Assembly: GCA_008692225.1 (NCBI GenBank)
Contig: VICG01000013.1
Coordinates: 558,001-622,000, forward strand
Length of the DNA: 64,000 nucleotides
Reading direction: 5' to 3'
Source: Monilinia fructicola
Taxonomy: Eukaryota; Ascomycota; Leotiomycetes; Helotiales; Sclerotiniaceae
Each line of letters starts with the position of its first letter. Position 1 is the first letter of the stretch. Shown here one piece after another: positions 22,616 through 35,314 of the stretch. Both the position numbers and the translations under genes were made by a program. A model generated the notes under the pieces. The model searched no databases, was not told the DNA's origin, and worked only from the letters and a program-made list of their open reading frames with translations.

Positions 22616-25018
22616 ATGATGGCAGGATGGTTTGCGTCCAACTCTGCGTTGGATGAGCAGATTGAAAAGGCCACCAACTCTTCCTTGTTAGTCCTGAAGT
22701 TCATCAAGATGGGGTCCAATATTGTTAACATCAATCAGAGAGGATATCGCACTCAACCTTGAAATCTCCGACGTGATCCGATCCAAAACCGTTCGCGCAA
22801 ATGAAGCTATGCGATCGCTCAAAAGGCGCATAGGCAACAAGAACCCAAACATCCAGCTGAGTGCACTGAATGTATGAATAGTTACACTCCATTGAACAGT
22901 TGTTCTTTGCTAATTCTGGTTGTGATTGTAGCTCACCGATACTTGCGTCAAGAATGGTGGATCGCACTTCCTTGTCGAGATTGCATCGCGAGAGTTTATG
23001 GATAATTTGGTCTCACTGCTCAAGGCATATGGTGGGGCCGCAGTCAATGACGACGTCAAGAATAAAATACTGGAGCTCATCCAAAGCTGGGCTTCGGCTA
23101 CTGAGGGTCGCAGTGAACTATCGTACATTGGAGAGACCTATAGAGCATTACAAAGAGACGGCTTCCGATTTCCCCCCAAGACTGATGTTGCGAGCAGTAT
23201 GTTGGACAGTAGTGCTGTGAGTAAATGATTACTTCCTTTTAGGTTATCGCTAACCTGCTACCAGCCACCAGAATGGATAGACTCAGATGTTTGTATGCGC
23301 TGCCGGACAGCATTCAGCTTCACGAACCGAAAGCACCATTGCCGAAATTGCGGCAATGTTTTCGACCAACAATGCTCAAGTAAAACCTTGCCCCTCCCTC
23401 ATCTTGGGGTTTTACAGCCTGTCAGAGTCGATGACGGTTGCTACCTAAAGCTTACCGACAAATCTTCAAAAGGTCCTTCATTTACCAATGAACGATCGCC
23501 GCCCAGCCATACATCACACAAACACAAGTCAAATGCATCTATGCAACCTCGAAACGCACGAGTGGATGATGGTTTCGATGAAGATCTCAAACGAGCTTTG
23601 GCAATGAGTCTGGAGGAAGTCAATGGTCATTCAGGAGCTGGTTATGTTCCACAGTCGAAACTCCAACCTATATCAGAATCCCGGGAACCCCCAAACAGAG
23701 GAACCGGTACCCAGGATGCAGGCAAGCCTGGAGAAGAAGAAGACGATGATGATTTAAAAGCTGCGATTGCAGCATCACTTGCCGATATGGAAGAACAGAA
23801 AAAAAAGCATACAGCCACTATCAAAGAACAATCTTCTATCGCTGGCTCGAGCAACTCCTTCACAGGTGCTGTTCTACCGAAGAACGACTACGAACTTACC
23901 CCTGTCGAGGCAGAAAACATCAATCTATTTTCTACCTTGGTAGATAGACTACAGACCCAACCACCAGGAACGATCTTACGAGAGCCTCAAATACAGGAGC
24001 TTTATGACAGTATTGGTACTCTTCGTCCAAAACTGGCACGCACCTATGGAGAAACAATGAGCAAACATGGTTTGTAGTTTTCTGCAGTTTCATCTACTCT
24101 AGCTAATATTCTACAGATGCTTTACTAGATTTGCACGCCAAGCTTTCAACCGTTGTACGGTATTATGATCGTATGCTTGAGGAACGTTTGTCGAATACCT
24201 ACAATCAGCATAGTATTGGGGGCTATACTCTTCCTCAGCAAGGCGCTGCATCTAGCATGTATCCTCCAATATCCTCCAATGCGCCCAATGGTAATGGGGG
24301 CGCGGAGAGTTTCTATACAGGTAATACTCAGCGGGAGCCTTATGCTCGTCCCCAGTCGACATATTCTTATCCTCCAGGGCAACAACAACAACCCGTCTAC
24401 AACAAAAGGACTTCAGTTGCCGACATCAATTACCCAACTCTCGATCAGCGAAACGAGAATTTTACTCCACAACAAGGGCACCAAATCCAACTCCAGCACA
24501 CCGGCAATTGGTCAGCGAGTGATCATGCCCCTCAATACTCAGCTCAATCGACCCCTTACTCGCCACAGCAACACCACCAGCCGCCCGCCCATGCCCAAGC
24601 ACAACCGAGTGTCCCATCCCCATCTCAACCCCCGGGAAGCTTTGCTCCAACGGAGCCAATCAATAAGGCTTCCGCCGATCCCAACGCCGCAGCTTATTAT
24701 GGCACTACCATTTCTCGCCAACCTCAACCGTCATTGGATCAGGCCAAATCTCAGTACCCAGTCCAATCACCACCTCAGCATCCACACGCACCGTCACCTC
24801 AACAATTCACCAGTCAGCCTTCAAACCCACAAGAATCGTCATATTCGTCACCTCAACAACCTCCCTACTGGCAGCCCCAACAACAAACCTCAACACCTCA
24901 ACAATCATGGCCAACGCCCGTTTCGCACTACAATGGATACTCTCAAGAATCATTCCCATCTGCTCCACAGCATGTCCCGCAAGCCAAGGTGGTTGAAGAG
25001 AGTCTCATAGATCTTTGA
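22616..25018 (+). CDS. vps27: Vps27, ESCRT-0 subunit (VHS-FYVE-UIM)
   Basis: Vps27 with its Hse1 partner recognises ubiquitinated membrane proteins on endosomes and recruits ESCRT-I. Five exons (22616-22686, 22739-22871, 22932-23216, 23265-24069, 24117-25018) join to 731 residues with all phases consistent. A VHS domain spans about 5-150 ([40 protein letters not shown]). A FYVE zinc finger begins at about 174 with RKHHCRNCG for PI3P binding. Two ubiquitin-interacting motifs follow: [14 protein letters not shown] (about 268) and [15 protein letters not shown] (about 323). A helical core precedes a Gln/Pro-rich tail that ends ESLIDL, a clathrin-box-like terminus. Two ATGs stand in tandem; the second gives the family start MAGWF. 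The frame is intact throughout. The neighbouring divergent gene is a deubiquitinase of the same pathway. Confidence 0.95.
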
Positions 25019-26987
25019 GCTATATCCACAAGAGCGAGGCGTTTTGGTGCCAATGAAATATGTCTATGAATTTATGGAATAGCTCAGTGCATGGGGCTGA
25101 TTTCGGGGTTGGAGTTAAGAGATATCACGGGACTATGGATCTATGGGCACCCTATCTTCGGAGGAAACTATGTACGTAATTCGATAGTGTATTGTGAACT
25201 GTCCTTGGCTTTTAATCCCGACTGTTTTTTTTTCACATCGAAATTAACCTTCACGCCACCAAACAGAAAAAACTTTCAGATACTTAGTGAACAACATTTT
25301 CCCATCAGTCATTAGAGAACTACTAGTGAATTCTATCTACAGCTAGGTTGATAGGGATTGACCTAGAAAGCCTGTTCTTTCCAAGGTTATGCGTGACACT
25401 CCTGTCGTCGCCCAAATGGACCTAAAACTAGCGTCATATAGCGTAATCATAGGGGTCGAGAGGTCCCCAAGTTATACTTGTTTTTATTGTATCTTCGTTG
25501 ATAGTGCCTTTTACTACTTATTAGCTTTCCTCCATGCCATGGTAACAATGCTTGAGTTGCATATTTGCTAGTTTGTGGTTTTTGTACTCGATCGTGTAGC
25601 CTCTTTTTACTTGGTTACCTACGTACCACTTGATTCCTTGGTAAACATTAAATTATATGTCGAGCCGCAAAGACAGTAGAGTAAGTTCAGTGAGGCATGA
25701 TTGATTACCTAGCACTTACAAATATACTTGCCGCCTAACTTAAGGTGAGTGAGTGAGTACTAGTAAAGGAAATCAAGTACAATCTGGAACTGTCGAGAAT
25801 ATTATTCAGGTGCCCCCTAATTAGTAAGTAGTTCAAATAACATTCCAATCCTTGCCTAGTAGAGTAAGCTTTATGGCAGATTATATGTTCCGAGTCGGAT
25901 ATAGAGTATTGAACAGGCTGAAGATGAGATTTCATGAATCGTTAGAGAGCTGGTCGTCTAGTAATAAATCGTCTACGGAGTACAAGTAGAAGATGTCGGT
26001 AAGTTCTTTGAAACGCCCTCCTCCCCTTTTGCCTAAAAGGTCCAAGCTTCTTACTGTAAAGGTGACTGATAAACTAGGTACTGGAGTGCCTCTTCTCGAT
26101 ATCTACTCGAGTACTGCGTCGAGACTCGAGAGGTCATTTGCATCTAATACTTTTTCTCACGGGGGTATTGGCAAGCAGTTTTTGCCATTCCAGTCTCATG
26201 AGTGGGAAGAAGAATCACTGTATTTGCACTTTTTAGACTTACCTAATTTTGGTGGAATTTAAGACGCTTAATTGGTTCTTTTGAACGTCGGGTGGCGTTC
26301 AAGTGGTATTGTGGTCTTAATTGATGCCTTAGGCATCATTTAGTTGGGGAAAATCTGCAATTTATGAAATTCGAAGTACTCGAGTATATATTTATATATA
26401 ATTAGTAGTAGTAATGGTAGTTTTTCTATATGGTTAATCTTGGAGATATTGTTTTATAAAGAAAGTGTATTATTATTTTACAAATTATTGATGATTAAAT
26501 TCTATATTTTATATTTTATATTTTATATCTTATATTTTATATCTTATATTTTATATCTTATATTTTATGAATTTATATTTTATTAATATATATATTAATT
26601 CTAAAGATGATAGGAAAATAGAAATCTAGAAATCTAGAAAAATATTACATATTACTAACGATTAAAGTAGTAGAACTGTAAGAGTCTAGAGGCTTATTAA
26701 GGTTCTGTTCGGTATCTACCTAGTCCGGCCTGTCCAACCCACCACTAGCCTCCAGCTACGCCTACGCCTACTAACCTATCTAATTAATGACGATATGAAC
26801 CCCACGATACTTTGGAAAACTTGACTTTATTACTTCGTACCTTCCCATCTCACCTTCAAAATCTACTACAGTTTTTTCTCCTCAAGGCCTCTCGTTGACT
26901 TTAAATTTCTGATCGATACATAACTTACTATTCGAAGTTTACAGTACTGCAGCACGAAATCATAGTATTCTTGACATCCTATCCAAT
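25019..26987. other. Intergenic, A+T-rich centre
   Basis: No supported gene. An 89-codon plus-strand frame at 25993-26262 is composition-neutral but unrecognised. A TACGGAGTAC word occurs near 25975. From about 26340 to 26690 the sequence is strongly A+T-rich with a tandem repeat. Confidence 0.5.
26500..26570 (+). repeat. TATATTTTA/TATATCTTA tandem repeat
   Basis: Alternating nine-base units differing by T/C at one position, repeated about eight times in A+T-rich DNA. Confidence 0.85.
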
Positions 26988-29684
26988 ATGTCTCGCCACA
27001 AGAATTTCAAGACAGTTGACCTGGATGACTGGGATCCTTATGAACGCGAAGATGATTACGATTACGGTTACGACGAGGAAGTCACTGAAGCTGCTGATGA
27101 AGATGCCGAAGCTCCTGAGGATGGTACGAACATGAATCACTCCATACATTTGGCGTGCTCTATGCCAACACTAGCTAATTCGTATTATAAGAACTGAGCG
27201 AGGAAGACCGAAAACAACTGCGACAAGGAACGATCAAAGTCAGAGAAATTCTGCCAGCCTCGTCGAGCAATATTACGGAAAAGCAAATACAGGACGCGCT
27301 ATGGCATTACTATTACGATGTAGAAAAGTCTGTTGCGTACTTACTCAACATACAAACCCCCAAAGTGCCCAAAAAAGCCGGAGGAAACAAGGGTTCTGGT
27401 GAGTCAATTTCCTTTCGTCTTTGTGTTTTCCTTTTTTATCGCGTAGGAACATACATATAATTTGGACCGGAGGTGGGTTCCTTCTCCCATCCTTTATTTT
27501 CCCCATTTCCCCATGTATCACTGGCTAATAGATGATAGAGTGCTATAATGGGGCTCCCTCTTTTCAAGCATCTACTACCGCTTTATCAGTCAAAAGCTTC
27601 TTCGCCGATACACCATGGCTCGATCTGCCCCCGGAAAATATTGCAATATTTACACCTCCACAATATCCGGGCGGCCTGTTGGGAGGTTCTTCTGACGGAG
27701 CTCCAAAAATGTCAAAGCTACAGGCTCTAGCGGCGGCACGGAGAAAGAAGGCACACGGTCAGCAGAGCTCGACCTTGGAGGTTGAAAAGCCTATGGCCAA
27801 TCTCTCTCTGGATCGAGCAGGGGGTGAAAGCGCGAAAGAACTTCACGACACTAAGCCTATCAGCAGTAGCGAATCTTTACCTAAAGATGGAAAACCTGGG
27901 GGATTTCCACTCAGAAAACGCAAAGATTCCAATCCGCACGAGAAAGTTCTTAAACCACAATTTGCCCCCAAGGATCATCAGACAGAGATTGAGCCTGCAC
28001 CTGAATCATCTCCCGTCTATCAGGCTAGCCCATCCGCTTTCGCTAGCACCATGTTCCAAACTGCAAGCGCAACCCCGAGGCCCCAGCTGGAGGACATGTT
28101 TACCATGCCGTACAATTCAGAAGTTTTGACTACGCCAGCTAACCCTTTTGCAGGACCTAGTCCAGACGACGTTGTCATAGCAGCGCAGTCAAAAGGTTCG
28201 CTAATTTCTGTGACATCAAAGAAGTCAAACTAATTATTAGCAGCCGGTGGTAAAGGGGGCAAAGGTTCATCTAAAGCTAAAACTTTCGCTCACAAAAGGC
28301 GAGACTCTAGTGGTAGTGATACATCGAAGAATGACGATGTGGCAAGAGTGAAGAGCAAAAACCTAGATGTCCTAGCTGAATTTGAAAAATCCAAAAGTAA
28401 AAATGCCGCGAACTTTGTAGTTATAGGTACATCAATATTCACATTTTATCATTTCATTTTCTAACCTTGACAGGCCATGTTGACGCTGGAAAAAGCACTT
28501 TGATGGGCCGTCTGCTTTACGATCTCAAAGTAGTTGATCAGAGAACATTAGACCGATATCGCAAAGAGGCGGACAAAATAGGCAAGTCTTCTTTCGCTCT
28601 TGCCTGGGTTCTGGATCAAGCAGCAGAAGAACGAAGCCGGGGTGTAACGATTGATATTGCCATGAACAAGTTCGAGACTGAGAAGACGTCATTCACCATT
28701 CTTGATGCTCCTGGTCATCGCGATTTTATCCCAAACATGATTGCTGGTGCAAGTCAAGCAGATTTTGCCGTGCTGGTAATCGACTCTAGTAGCGGATCTT
28801 TCGAGTCAGGATTAAAAGGCCAGACAAAAGAGCACGCATTATTAGTCCGAAGCATGGGTGTTCAGCGAATAATTGTAGCAGTCAATAAACTCGATACTGT
28901 CGGCTGGTCACAAGAAAGATTTGAAGAAATCTCACAACAAGTCTCTGCCTTCCTTACGGCAGCTGGATTTCAGGAGAAGAACATTACATTCATACCGTGC
29001 TCCGGTCTCAACGGGGACAACATTGCCAGAAAAGTAACGGAGAAGGATGCTGCATGGTATACCGGGCCAACTCTGGTGGAAGAACTTGATCATTCTGAGC
29101 CCGTGGCCAGAGCGTTGAACAAACCTCTTCGCTTGACAATTAGCGATGTATTCCGTGGTAGCGGGCAAAATCCAATAAGCGTTTCAGGACGTATCGAAGC
29201 TGGGTCTCTGCAAGTTGGCGACCCACTCCTGGTACAACCTAGCGGCCAAAAGTGTTACGTCAAAGGACTCGAGCTTGACAGCGAGACGGTAGACTGGGCA
29301 GTCGCAGGCCAAATTATCACAATCCATCTCAGCGATATCGATCCAATTCATCTTAGGATTGGTGATGTTATCTGCCCTCCAAGTCAACCTATAAGTACCA
29401 TACAAACATTTACAGCTAAGGTATTGGCATTTGATTTTTTGACGCCAATGCAAGTTGATGTTCATAGAGGTAGATTATATACGGCGGGTAAAATTACGGG
29501 ACTTCTGGCGGTGTTAGATAAGGGGACTGGTGAGCCAGTGGGTAAGAAGAAACCGAGAATTGTCAAGCCGTCGCAGGTGGCAAGGGTGATTGTTGAGTTG
29601 GAGACTCCTGTGCCGCTGGAAGCACCGGCGAGAGTTATATTGAGGAGCGATGGGGTAACTATTGCGGCGGGATTGCTGGAGTAA
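26988..29684 (+). CDS. hbs1: Hbs1, ribosome-rescue translational GTPase
   Basis: Hbs1 partners with Dom34 to split stalled ribosomes in no-go and non-stop decay. Five exons (26988-27123, 27192-27398, 27539-28195, 28241-28426, 28474-29684) give 798 residues with consistent phases. The start is MSRHKNFKTVDLDDWDPYE. An HBS1 N-terminal domain follows (VREILPASSSNITEKQIQDA, HYYYDVEKSVAYLL). A long linker contains FFADTPWLDLPPENI. The EF1A-like GTPase domain starts near residue 395: GHVDAGKST, the RGVTID switch, DAPGHRDF, NKLD and a C-terminal beta-barrel half (RVIVELETPVPLEAPARVIL). The frame is clean. Intron 2 is 140 nt, longer than the other three. Related fungal genes make both Hbs1 and Ski7-like forms by alternative splicing, so the linker exon deserves attention. 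Confidence 0.94.
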
Positions 29685-30241
29685 AAGGTTGGATTTTTAA
29701 GGTCTAATAGAATGATGTGATGCCCACCTATCATCGGACGATAGATGTGCTGCTGATCTGTTGGAAGCTCAGCGAGAGATCATCGCTTAAAACTATTGTG
29801 CATATATGGGGGAATACCATGAAGATACTCGGACTACATAGGGGTAATGGAACACGTTTGTTTATTTATTCATCAGCCCAATACTCGACTTGAATCCACG
29901 TGATTGAATTTATATCTACATTTAATTACTTATACTTATCACTCACCCTTGGAAAGGGCTTGCAGCAGGCTGGGTCTAGATGAACATCCCAACATCCTCA
30001 TGCTTAGAAACTTATACATCTTTATCCTTCCTTCGTTCTATGCCTACCCGCGGACCTACATGTATGCCCGTTCACGACTCACTCAGGCCCGTCGTAAGAA
30101 TAATCCCTCACAGAAGGAGCTCCGGAGTAGCCACCGTATGCATATTCAAACCCAACCCCAAACTGAAGACTACTCCGTAGAATGTTGTGGAGATCAAGAG
30201 GGCTGTCTATTTTGTTCTGTTCTGTTCTTTTCTTTTCTGTT

Positions 30242-30278
30242 GGTTTCGTTTCGTTTCGTTTCGTTTCGTTTCGTTTCT
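30242..30278 (+). repeat. (GTTTC)n pentamer microsatellite
   Basis: About seven tandem copies of GTTTC, preceded by a degenerate TTCTG run. Confidence 0.9.
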
Positions 30279-30302
30279 GTTACGAATTGTGTGGTAATTT
30301 AT

Positions 30303-30422
30303 TAGGTATGTATGAATGTATGAATGTAGGTATGTATAAATATAGGTATGTATGAATGTAGGTATGTATGAATGTAGGTATGTATAAATATAGGTATGTA
30401 TGAATGTAGGTATGTATGAATG
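30303..30422 (+). repeat. 16-bp minisatellite with higher-order pattern
   Basis: Sixteen-base units of two kinds, A (TAGGTATGTATAAATA) and B (TAGGTATGTATGAATG), run in the order A-B-B-A-B-B from 30327 to 30422 after a B-like start. The 48-bp A-B-B block is thus itself duplicated. Confidence 0.9.
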
Positions 30423-30684
30423 TATGTATCTAGATGTACGGTACGGCGTACAGTAAGTATCATTTGAAAGCCTGGATGGCTTTTTGTGAGTTATCGCGTG
30501 GCGTTGGGTGGTTGGCGTGGTAAGTAATAGGTAACAGTTAATAGGTACCTGGGTATACTTTGTTTGTATTGGGCGGCTAGAGATATTAGGTAATGGTGTA
30601 CGGATGCGTGGAATATTTTTGGATGCTGAAATAATTGCGGTGGGAGAGTGTCGAAAGGTGTCTTTTATTTTGGTGGTCTTGGCG

Positions 30685-30720
30685 AGGGGAAGGGGAAGGG
30701 GAAGGGGAAGGGGAAGGGGA
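30685..30720 (+). repeat. (GGGGAA)6 hexamer, possible G-quadruplex
   Basis: Six GGGGAA units followed by further G runs; at least four G4 tracts with two-base loops lie on the plus strand. Confidence 0.9.
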
Positions 30721-31355
30721 GGCGAGGGGGGTGGCTTACTGGTACTGTACTCCGTGTAGGGTTTTGGGAAGAAGGGTTCCGGTGAAGTGCCGGGTTGGAA
30801 CTAGAACTAGGTACAGTAAGTAGAACTACCCCTAGCTAGTTGGATTAGAGTTTTAACTTTTAACCTTATGAGGTTATTTACCTGGTGCTAGGTCGTTTTG
30901 GTACGGGTATGAGTTGGATTATGGGATTGTGGGAAAATGGGAATATCGCATCGCTTTGTACTCTGTATTGATTCATGAATGCTTGGAGAGGCATAGGGAC
31001 GTGTTTAGCGAGTGGTGTATGAGATACAATCACTACTACTACCTATGTTGGGTGTCTATCTACTGTACAATGGCAAAATCTAGCAGGCTAGGCAAACTCT
31101 ATCGCAAGATTCAGATTCAGATCCAGGTTCCGAGTCAGCACGAGCTCATGCTGGTCGCATCATGGGTTTTGCATGTTTTAGTTGGGGAAACTCTTTTTTT
31201 TCCTGTTGTACAGAGAGAGTACTGTGATATTTGCTTGAGATGGCCACGTGGCTGCATGTGTTTCTTGTGTTGTGTTTGAGGCTTGTGGGTTGAGTCTGGA
31301 GTCTGGAGTTTGGAGTTTGACTTTTGTAGTTTGGAGAAGCTGTATTGGCATTGAG

Positions 31356-31399
31356 GTAGATGGGTAGATGGGTAGATGGGTAGATGGGTAGATGGGTAA
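31356..31399 (+). repeat. (GTAGATGG)n octamer repeat
   Basis: About five tandem copies of GTAGATGG. Confidence 0.9.
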
Positions 31400-32274
31400 G
31401 GAATTGTATAGAACTAATGGGCCTTATATTCAATATATTAGCGATGATTGATATATTACAGGTTATGTATTGATAAGTAGATACCAGAGATAATCAATAT
31501 ACTATAATAAGTGATATATAAAGTAACTAGATACTATATTAGTATAAATCATTACCTCCAGCCATACAAGGTAGATGCTAGGTCTTATTGACATAGCATA
31601 GTATAAGCCATCACCTACCTATATAAAGTAGAGACCAAATATTTAACATCTAATTAGGTTTATAAAGTAGAACCTTGGAAGTCCTCTCCTTGAGCATATA
31701 AATCTAACATCATATGTGTAGATATCTATAGATCTCCGGAATATGTATTCCTTCTCCTCGAGTATATCGAAAAGCAAATTCATATATATGGATATAAAGC
31801 ATCGTGATGAATGAATTACGATCCTTTCAACGATTCGAATTCCTCATACGGCATTGAACAAGGATACAATCTGCCATAGCTGATACACTTTGAAACCTTG
31901 TCAATCCTTCTTTCCCCAGTCTAATCCTATTCCAAGGTTCCTTTCTACTCCAAACTCTGCAAGTACCCGACTGTATTGTTATTGTTGATCTGTTCAAAAG
32001 AGGTTGTAATTGTGTCCTCTTCCATAAGCTTCTCCCACTATTCCAGATAGTGAGGCGGATCAATTATAATCCGGTCCTATCACCTAACCGAACCAATCAT
32101 TGAATCTCAAAGGTCAATTGGGACAGATTTCCATTTGGCCAGGAAAGCTTTCATAAAGTCAACTCTTCCCCTCCTTCGTTGAACATTTCCTTTCTACTTT
32201 CTACATTCAAGAATAGATTTCTTTTCTAAACACCATCATAAAATTCCCAGAACCATCTTGGTAAATTTATCATC

Positions 32275-34517
32275 ATGGCCAGTGGAAACAGATCTTCCCT
32301 CTTTGTAGGGTTGTCTGCATTTTTCTACCTTGTCCTTCTATTCTCTCCCCTCGCTTTCCTTCAAACAGCAAATGCACAGTCTGATCAGGACCCTGTGCAA
32401 GAATCATATGGCACAGGTAAGCTTTTCTGCTTTTCCCTCAACCAAAGGTGTTTTACTGACAACTCTTCCATTTAGTTATTGGTATCGATTTGGGAACTAC
32501 ATACTCTTGCGTCGGTGTGATGCAAAAGGGAAAAGTTGAGATTTTGGTAAACGATCAAGGACACAGAATTACACCATCTTATGTCGCCTTCACCGATGAA
32601 GAGAGATTAGTTGGAGACGCAGCCAAGAACCAGGCTGCTGCCAACCCAAAGAACACTGTCTTCGATATTAAGTGAGTTTTTCAATTACTTCTGGATTTCC
32701 TAGTTTCACAAACTGACAGGTGTCCTTTCTAGGCGTATGATCGGTCGCAAGTACAATGATAAGGATGTTCAAGGTGACTTGAAACACTTCCCATTCAATG
32801 TTGTCCAAAAAAGATGGCAAGCCTTCCGTACAAGTTGAATACCAAGGAGCTAAGAAGACCTTCACTCCTGAGGAGGTTTCCGCCATGATTCTTGGAAAGA
32901 TGAAGGAAGTCGCTGAATCATACCTCGGAAAGACTGTTACCCATGCAGTTGTCACTGTTCCAGCTTACTTCAACGACAACCAAAGACAGGCTACCAAGGA
33001 TGCTGGTATCATCGCTGGTTTGAATGTCCTCCGTATTGTCAACGAACCTACTGCCGCAGCTATTGCCTACGGTTTGGACAAGACTGAGGGTGAACGTCAA
33101 ATCATTGTCTACGATCTTGGTGGAGGAACCTTCGATGTTTCTCTTCTCTCTATTGACCGTGGTGTCTTCGAGGTTCTTTCTACTGCTGGTGACACTCACT
33201 TGGGAGGAGAAGATTTCGATCAAAGAGTTATCAACTACTTCGCCAAGAAGTACAACAAGGAACACAACGTTGATATCACCAAGGATCTCAAGACCATGGG
33301 TAAACTCAAGCGTGAGGCTGAGAAGGCTAAGCGTACTTTGTCTTCCCAAAAGACCACCCGTATTGAAATCGAAGCCTTCCACAATGGCAATGACTTCTCC
33401 GAGACTCTTACCAGAGCCAAGTTTGAGGAGCTCAACATGGATCTTTTCAAGAAGACCCTCAAGCCTGTTGAACAAGTTCTCAAGGACGCTAAGGTTAAGA
33501 AGGGTGAGGTTGATGACATCGTTTTGGTCGGTGGTTCTACCCGTATTCCAAAGGTTCAAGAACTCATTGAGGAGTACTTCGGTGGCAAGAAGGCTAGCAA
33601 GGGTATCAACCCTGATGAGGCTGTTGCTTTCGGTGCCGCTGTTCAAGGTGGTGTCTTGTCCGGAGAGGAAGGTACTGAAGACATTGTTCTCATGGACGTC
33701 AACCCATTGACCCTTGGTATCGAGACCACTGGAGGTGTCATGACCAAGTTGATCCCAAGAAACACCGTCATCCCAACCCGCAAGTCCCAAATTTTCTCTA
33801 CCGCCGCCGATAACCAACCAGTCGTCTTGATCCAAGTTTACGAGGGAGAACGTACTATGACCAAGGTATGTACATCACGCTCGAATCAATTCACTTTTTT
33901 TTATTAATTCATCTACAGGATAACAACAACCTCGGTAAATTCGAGTTGACCGGTATCCCACCAGCTCCACGTGGTGTCCCACAAATTGAGGTCTCTTTCG
34001 AGCTTGACGCCAACGGAATCTTGAAGGTTACCGCTGGTGACAAGGGTACTGGAAAGAGCGAGTCTATCACCATCACCAACGACAAGGGACGTCTTACTCA
34101 AGAAGAGATTGACCGTATGGTTCAAGAAGCTGAGAAGTACGCCGATGAGGACAAGGCTACCAAGGAGCGCATTGAGGCCCGTAACGGCCTTGAGAACTAC
34201 GCTTTCAGCTTGAAGAACCAAGTCAACGATGACGAAGGTCTTGGTGGCAAGATTGATGATGACGACAAGGAGACCGTAAGTTATTGATTCTTTCCAACCT
34301 TATTTTACCTTGGTACTAATCATTTTGATAGATTTTGGATGCTGTCAAGGAGACCACCGAATGGCTCGAGGAGAACGCCGCCACCGCCAATGCCGAAGAT
34401 TTCGAGGAGCAAAAGGAGAAGCTCTCAAACATCGCATACCCAATCACCAGCAAATTGTACAGCGGAGCTGGAGGAGCAGGAGCTGATGATGAGCCAGAGG
34501 GACACGATGAGTTGTAG
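32275..34517 (+). CDS. kar2: BiP/Kar2, ER-lumen Hsp70 chaperone (one apparent frameshift)
   Basis: This is the ER Hsp70 that drives translocation, folding and ER-associated degradation. Exons 32275-32416, 32476-32671, 32733-33865, 33919-34275 and 34332-34517 encode about 670 residues. A signal peptide (hydrophobic [18 protein letters not shown]) precedes the nucleotide-binding domain ([45 protein letters not shown]), the linker and substrate-binding domain ([14 protein letters not shown]), and the C-terminal HDEL retrieval signal. Exon 3 contains one extra base: the frame runs ...FPFNVVQK and then stops within a few codons, while the conserved [17 protein letters not shown] is one frame over. 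Removing one A from the six-A run at 32807-32812 repairs it, and the total coding length becomes 2,013 nt. The yeast gene is essential, so a sequencing indel is likelier than a null allele. Confidence 0.95.
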
Positions 34518-35314
34518 TTAGATTAGATGGTCACGTTTATGAACCGAATTGATATACTGCACTTTTGATTTCAGGTTGTTATAGGGGCGGAGCAAAGCAT
34601 TACATTGTAATTCGTTGGGGGCGTCAAACAAAAGAATTAAAGTTCAATTGATAAATCATGGATTATGCTTTTCTTGAGTTGATGTAATATGATGGTTGTG
34701 ATGAGTGTCATTGATTGTGCTTTGAATGTAGCTTGCTTGAAGTTGACTTGATCGCGAGTGTATCACTCATTGTAACATACATGCATAATTACAATACCCA
34801 CCAAGGGATATATATATATATGCGGTAGCAAGCTACTCATGACGATATTTAACAAATTCATGGATATATCATCTACTCAACCTACTCAACCTGATTTGAT
34901 CTCCGTGGTCCATAACTCCAGGATAAGTAAAGTGAGAGAGCAAGCACATATATGATTACACATCAAGAGCACAACAACAACAAAACGAACATCAAAATGC
35001 CCAAACGCTGAATATTTTCCGAAAGCACGGAATGATAGATAGAGCTGAGGGATTTGGAATATAGTATAGGTAGGGGTGAATCGGTGTGTGTGTGAAGGGG
35101 ATGATGGGTGGGAACCTTAGGGGGAGGGATGGCGGTATGGTGGAAATGGCGGAGGCGGAGGAAGATGGAAGGTAGGTGGGTGGAAGAACATGGTGGTGCT
35201 ATAGATATGGGTTGAAATTGTCCTCGAGGATTGTATTAATTATCTTTATGTTCTAGATACTCTATATTATGTACATTATTCTCTCTGGACAAATGACCTT
35301 TCTTGCTCGACTGG
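34518..35314. other. Convergent intergenic region
   Basis: Three-prime flanks of kar2 (plus) and the Zn2Cys6 regulator (minus). A short (TA)n run lies near 34809-34821 and G-rich sequence near 35090-35180. No gene seen. Confidence 0.5.

Larger units (their letters stand above)
29685..32274. other. Repeat-rich intergenic region ahead of kar2
   Basis: Holds several tandem repeats (listed separately) and no supported gene. The last 250 bp are the kar2 promoter and leader: a CCAAT pentamer lies at about 32091, and CT-rich sequence precedes the ATG. I see no clear unfolded-protein-response or heat-shock element. Confidence 0.5.

Noticed and set aside
30233..31399. Possible CRISPR-like array in the repeats upstream of kar2
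   Set aside because: Tandem units without unique spacers, in eukaryotic DNA.
32918..33835. 305-codon minus-strand frame inside kar2
   Set aside because: Shadow of the codon-biased Hsp70 gene on the opposite strand.
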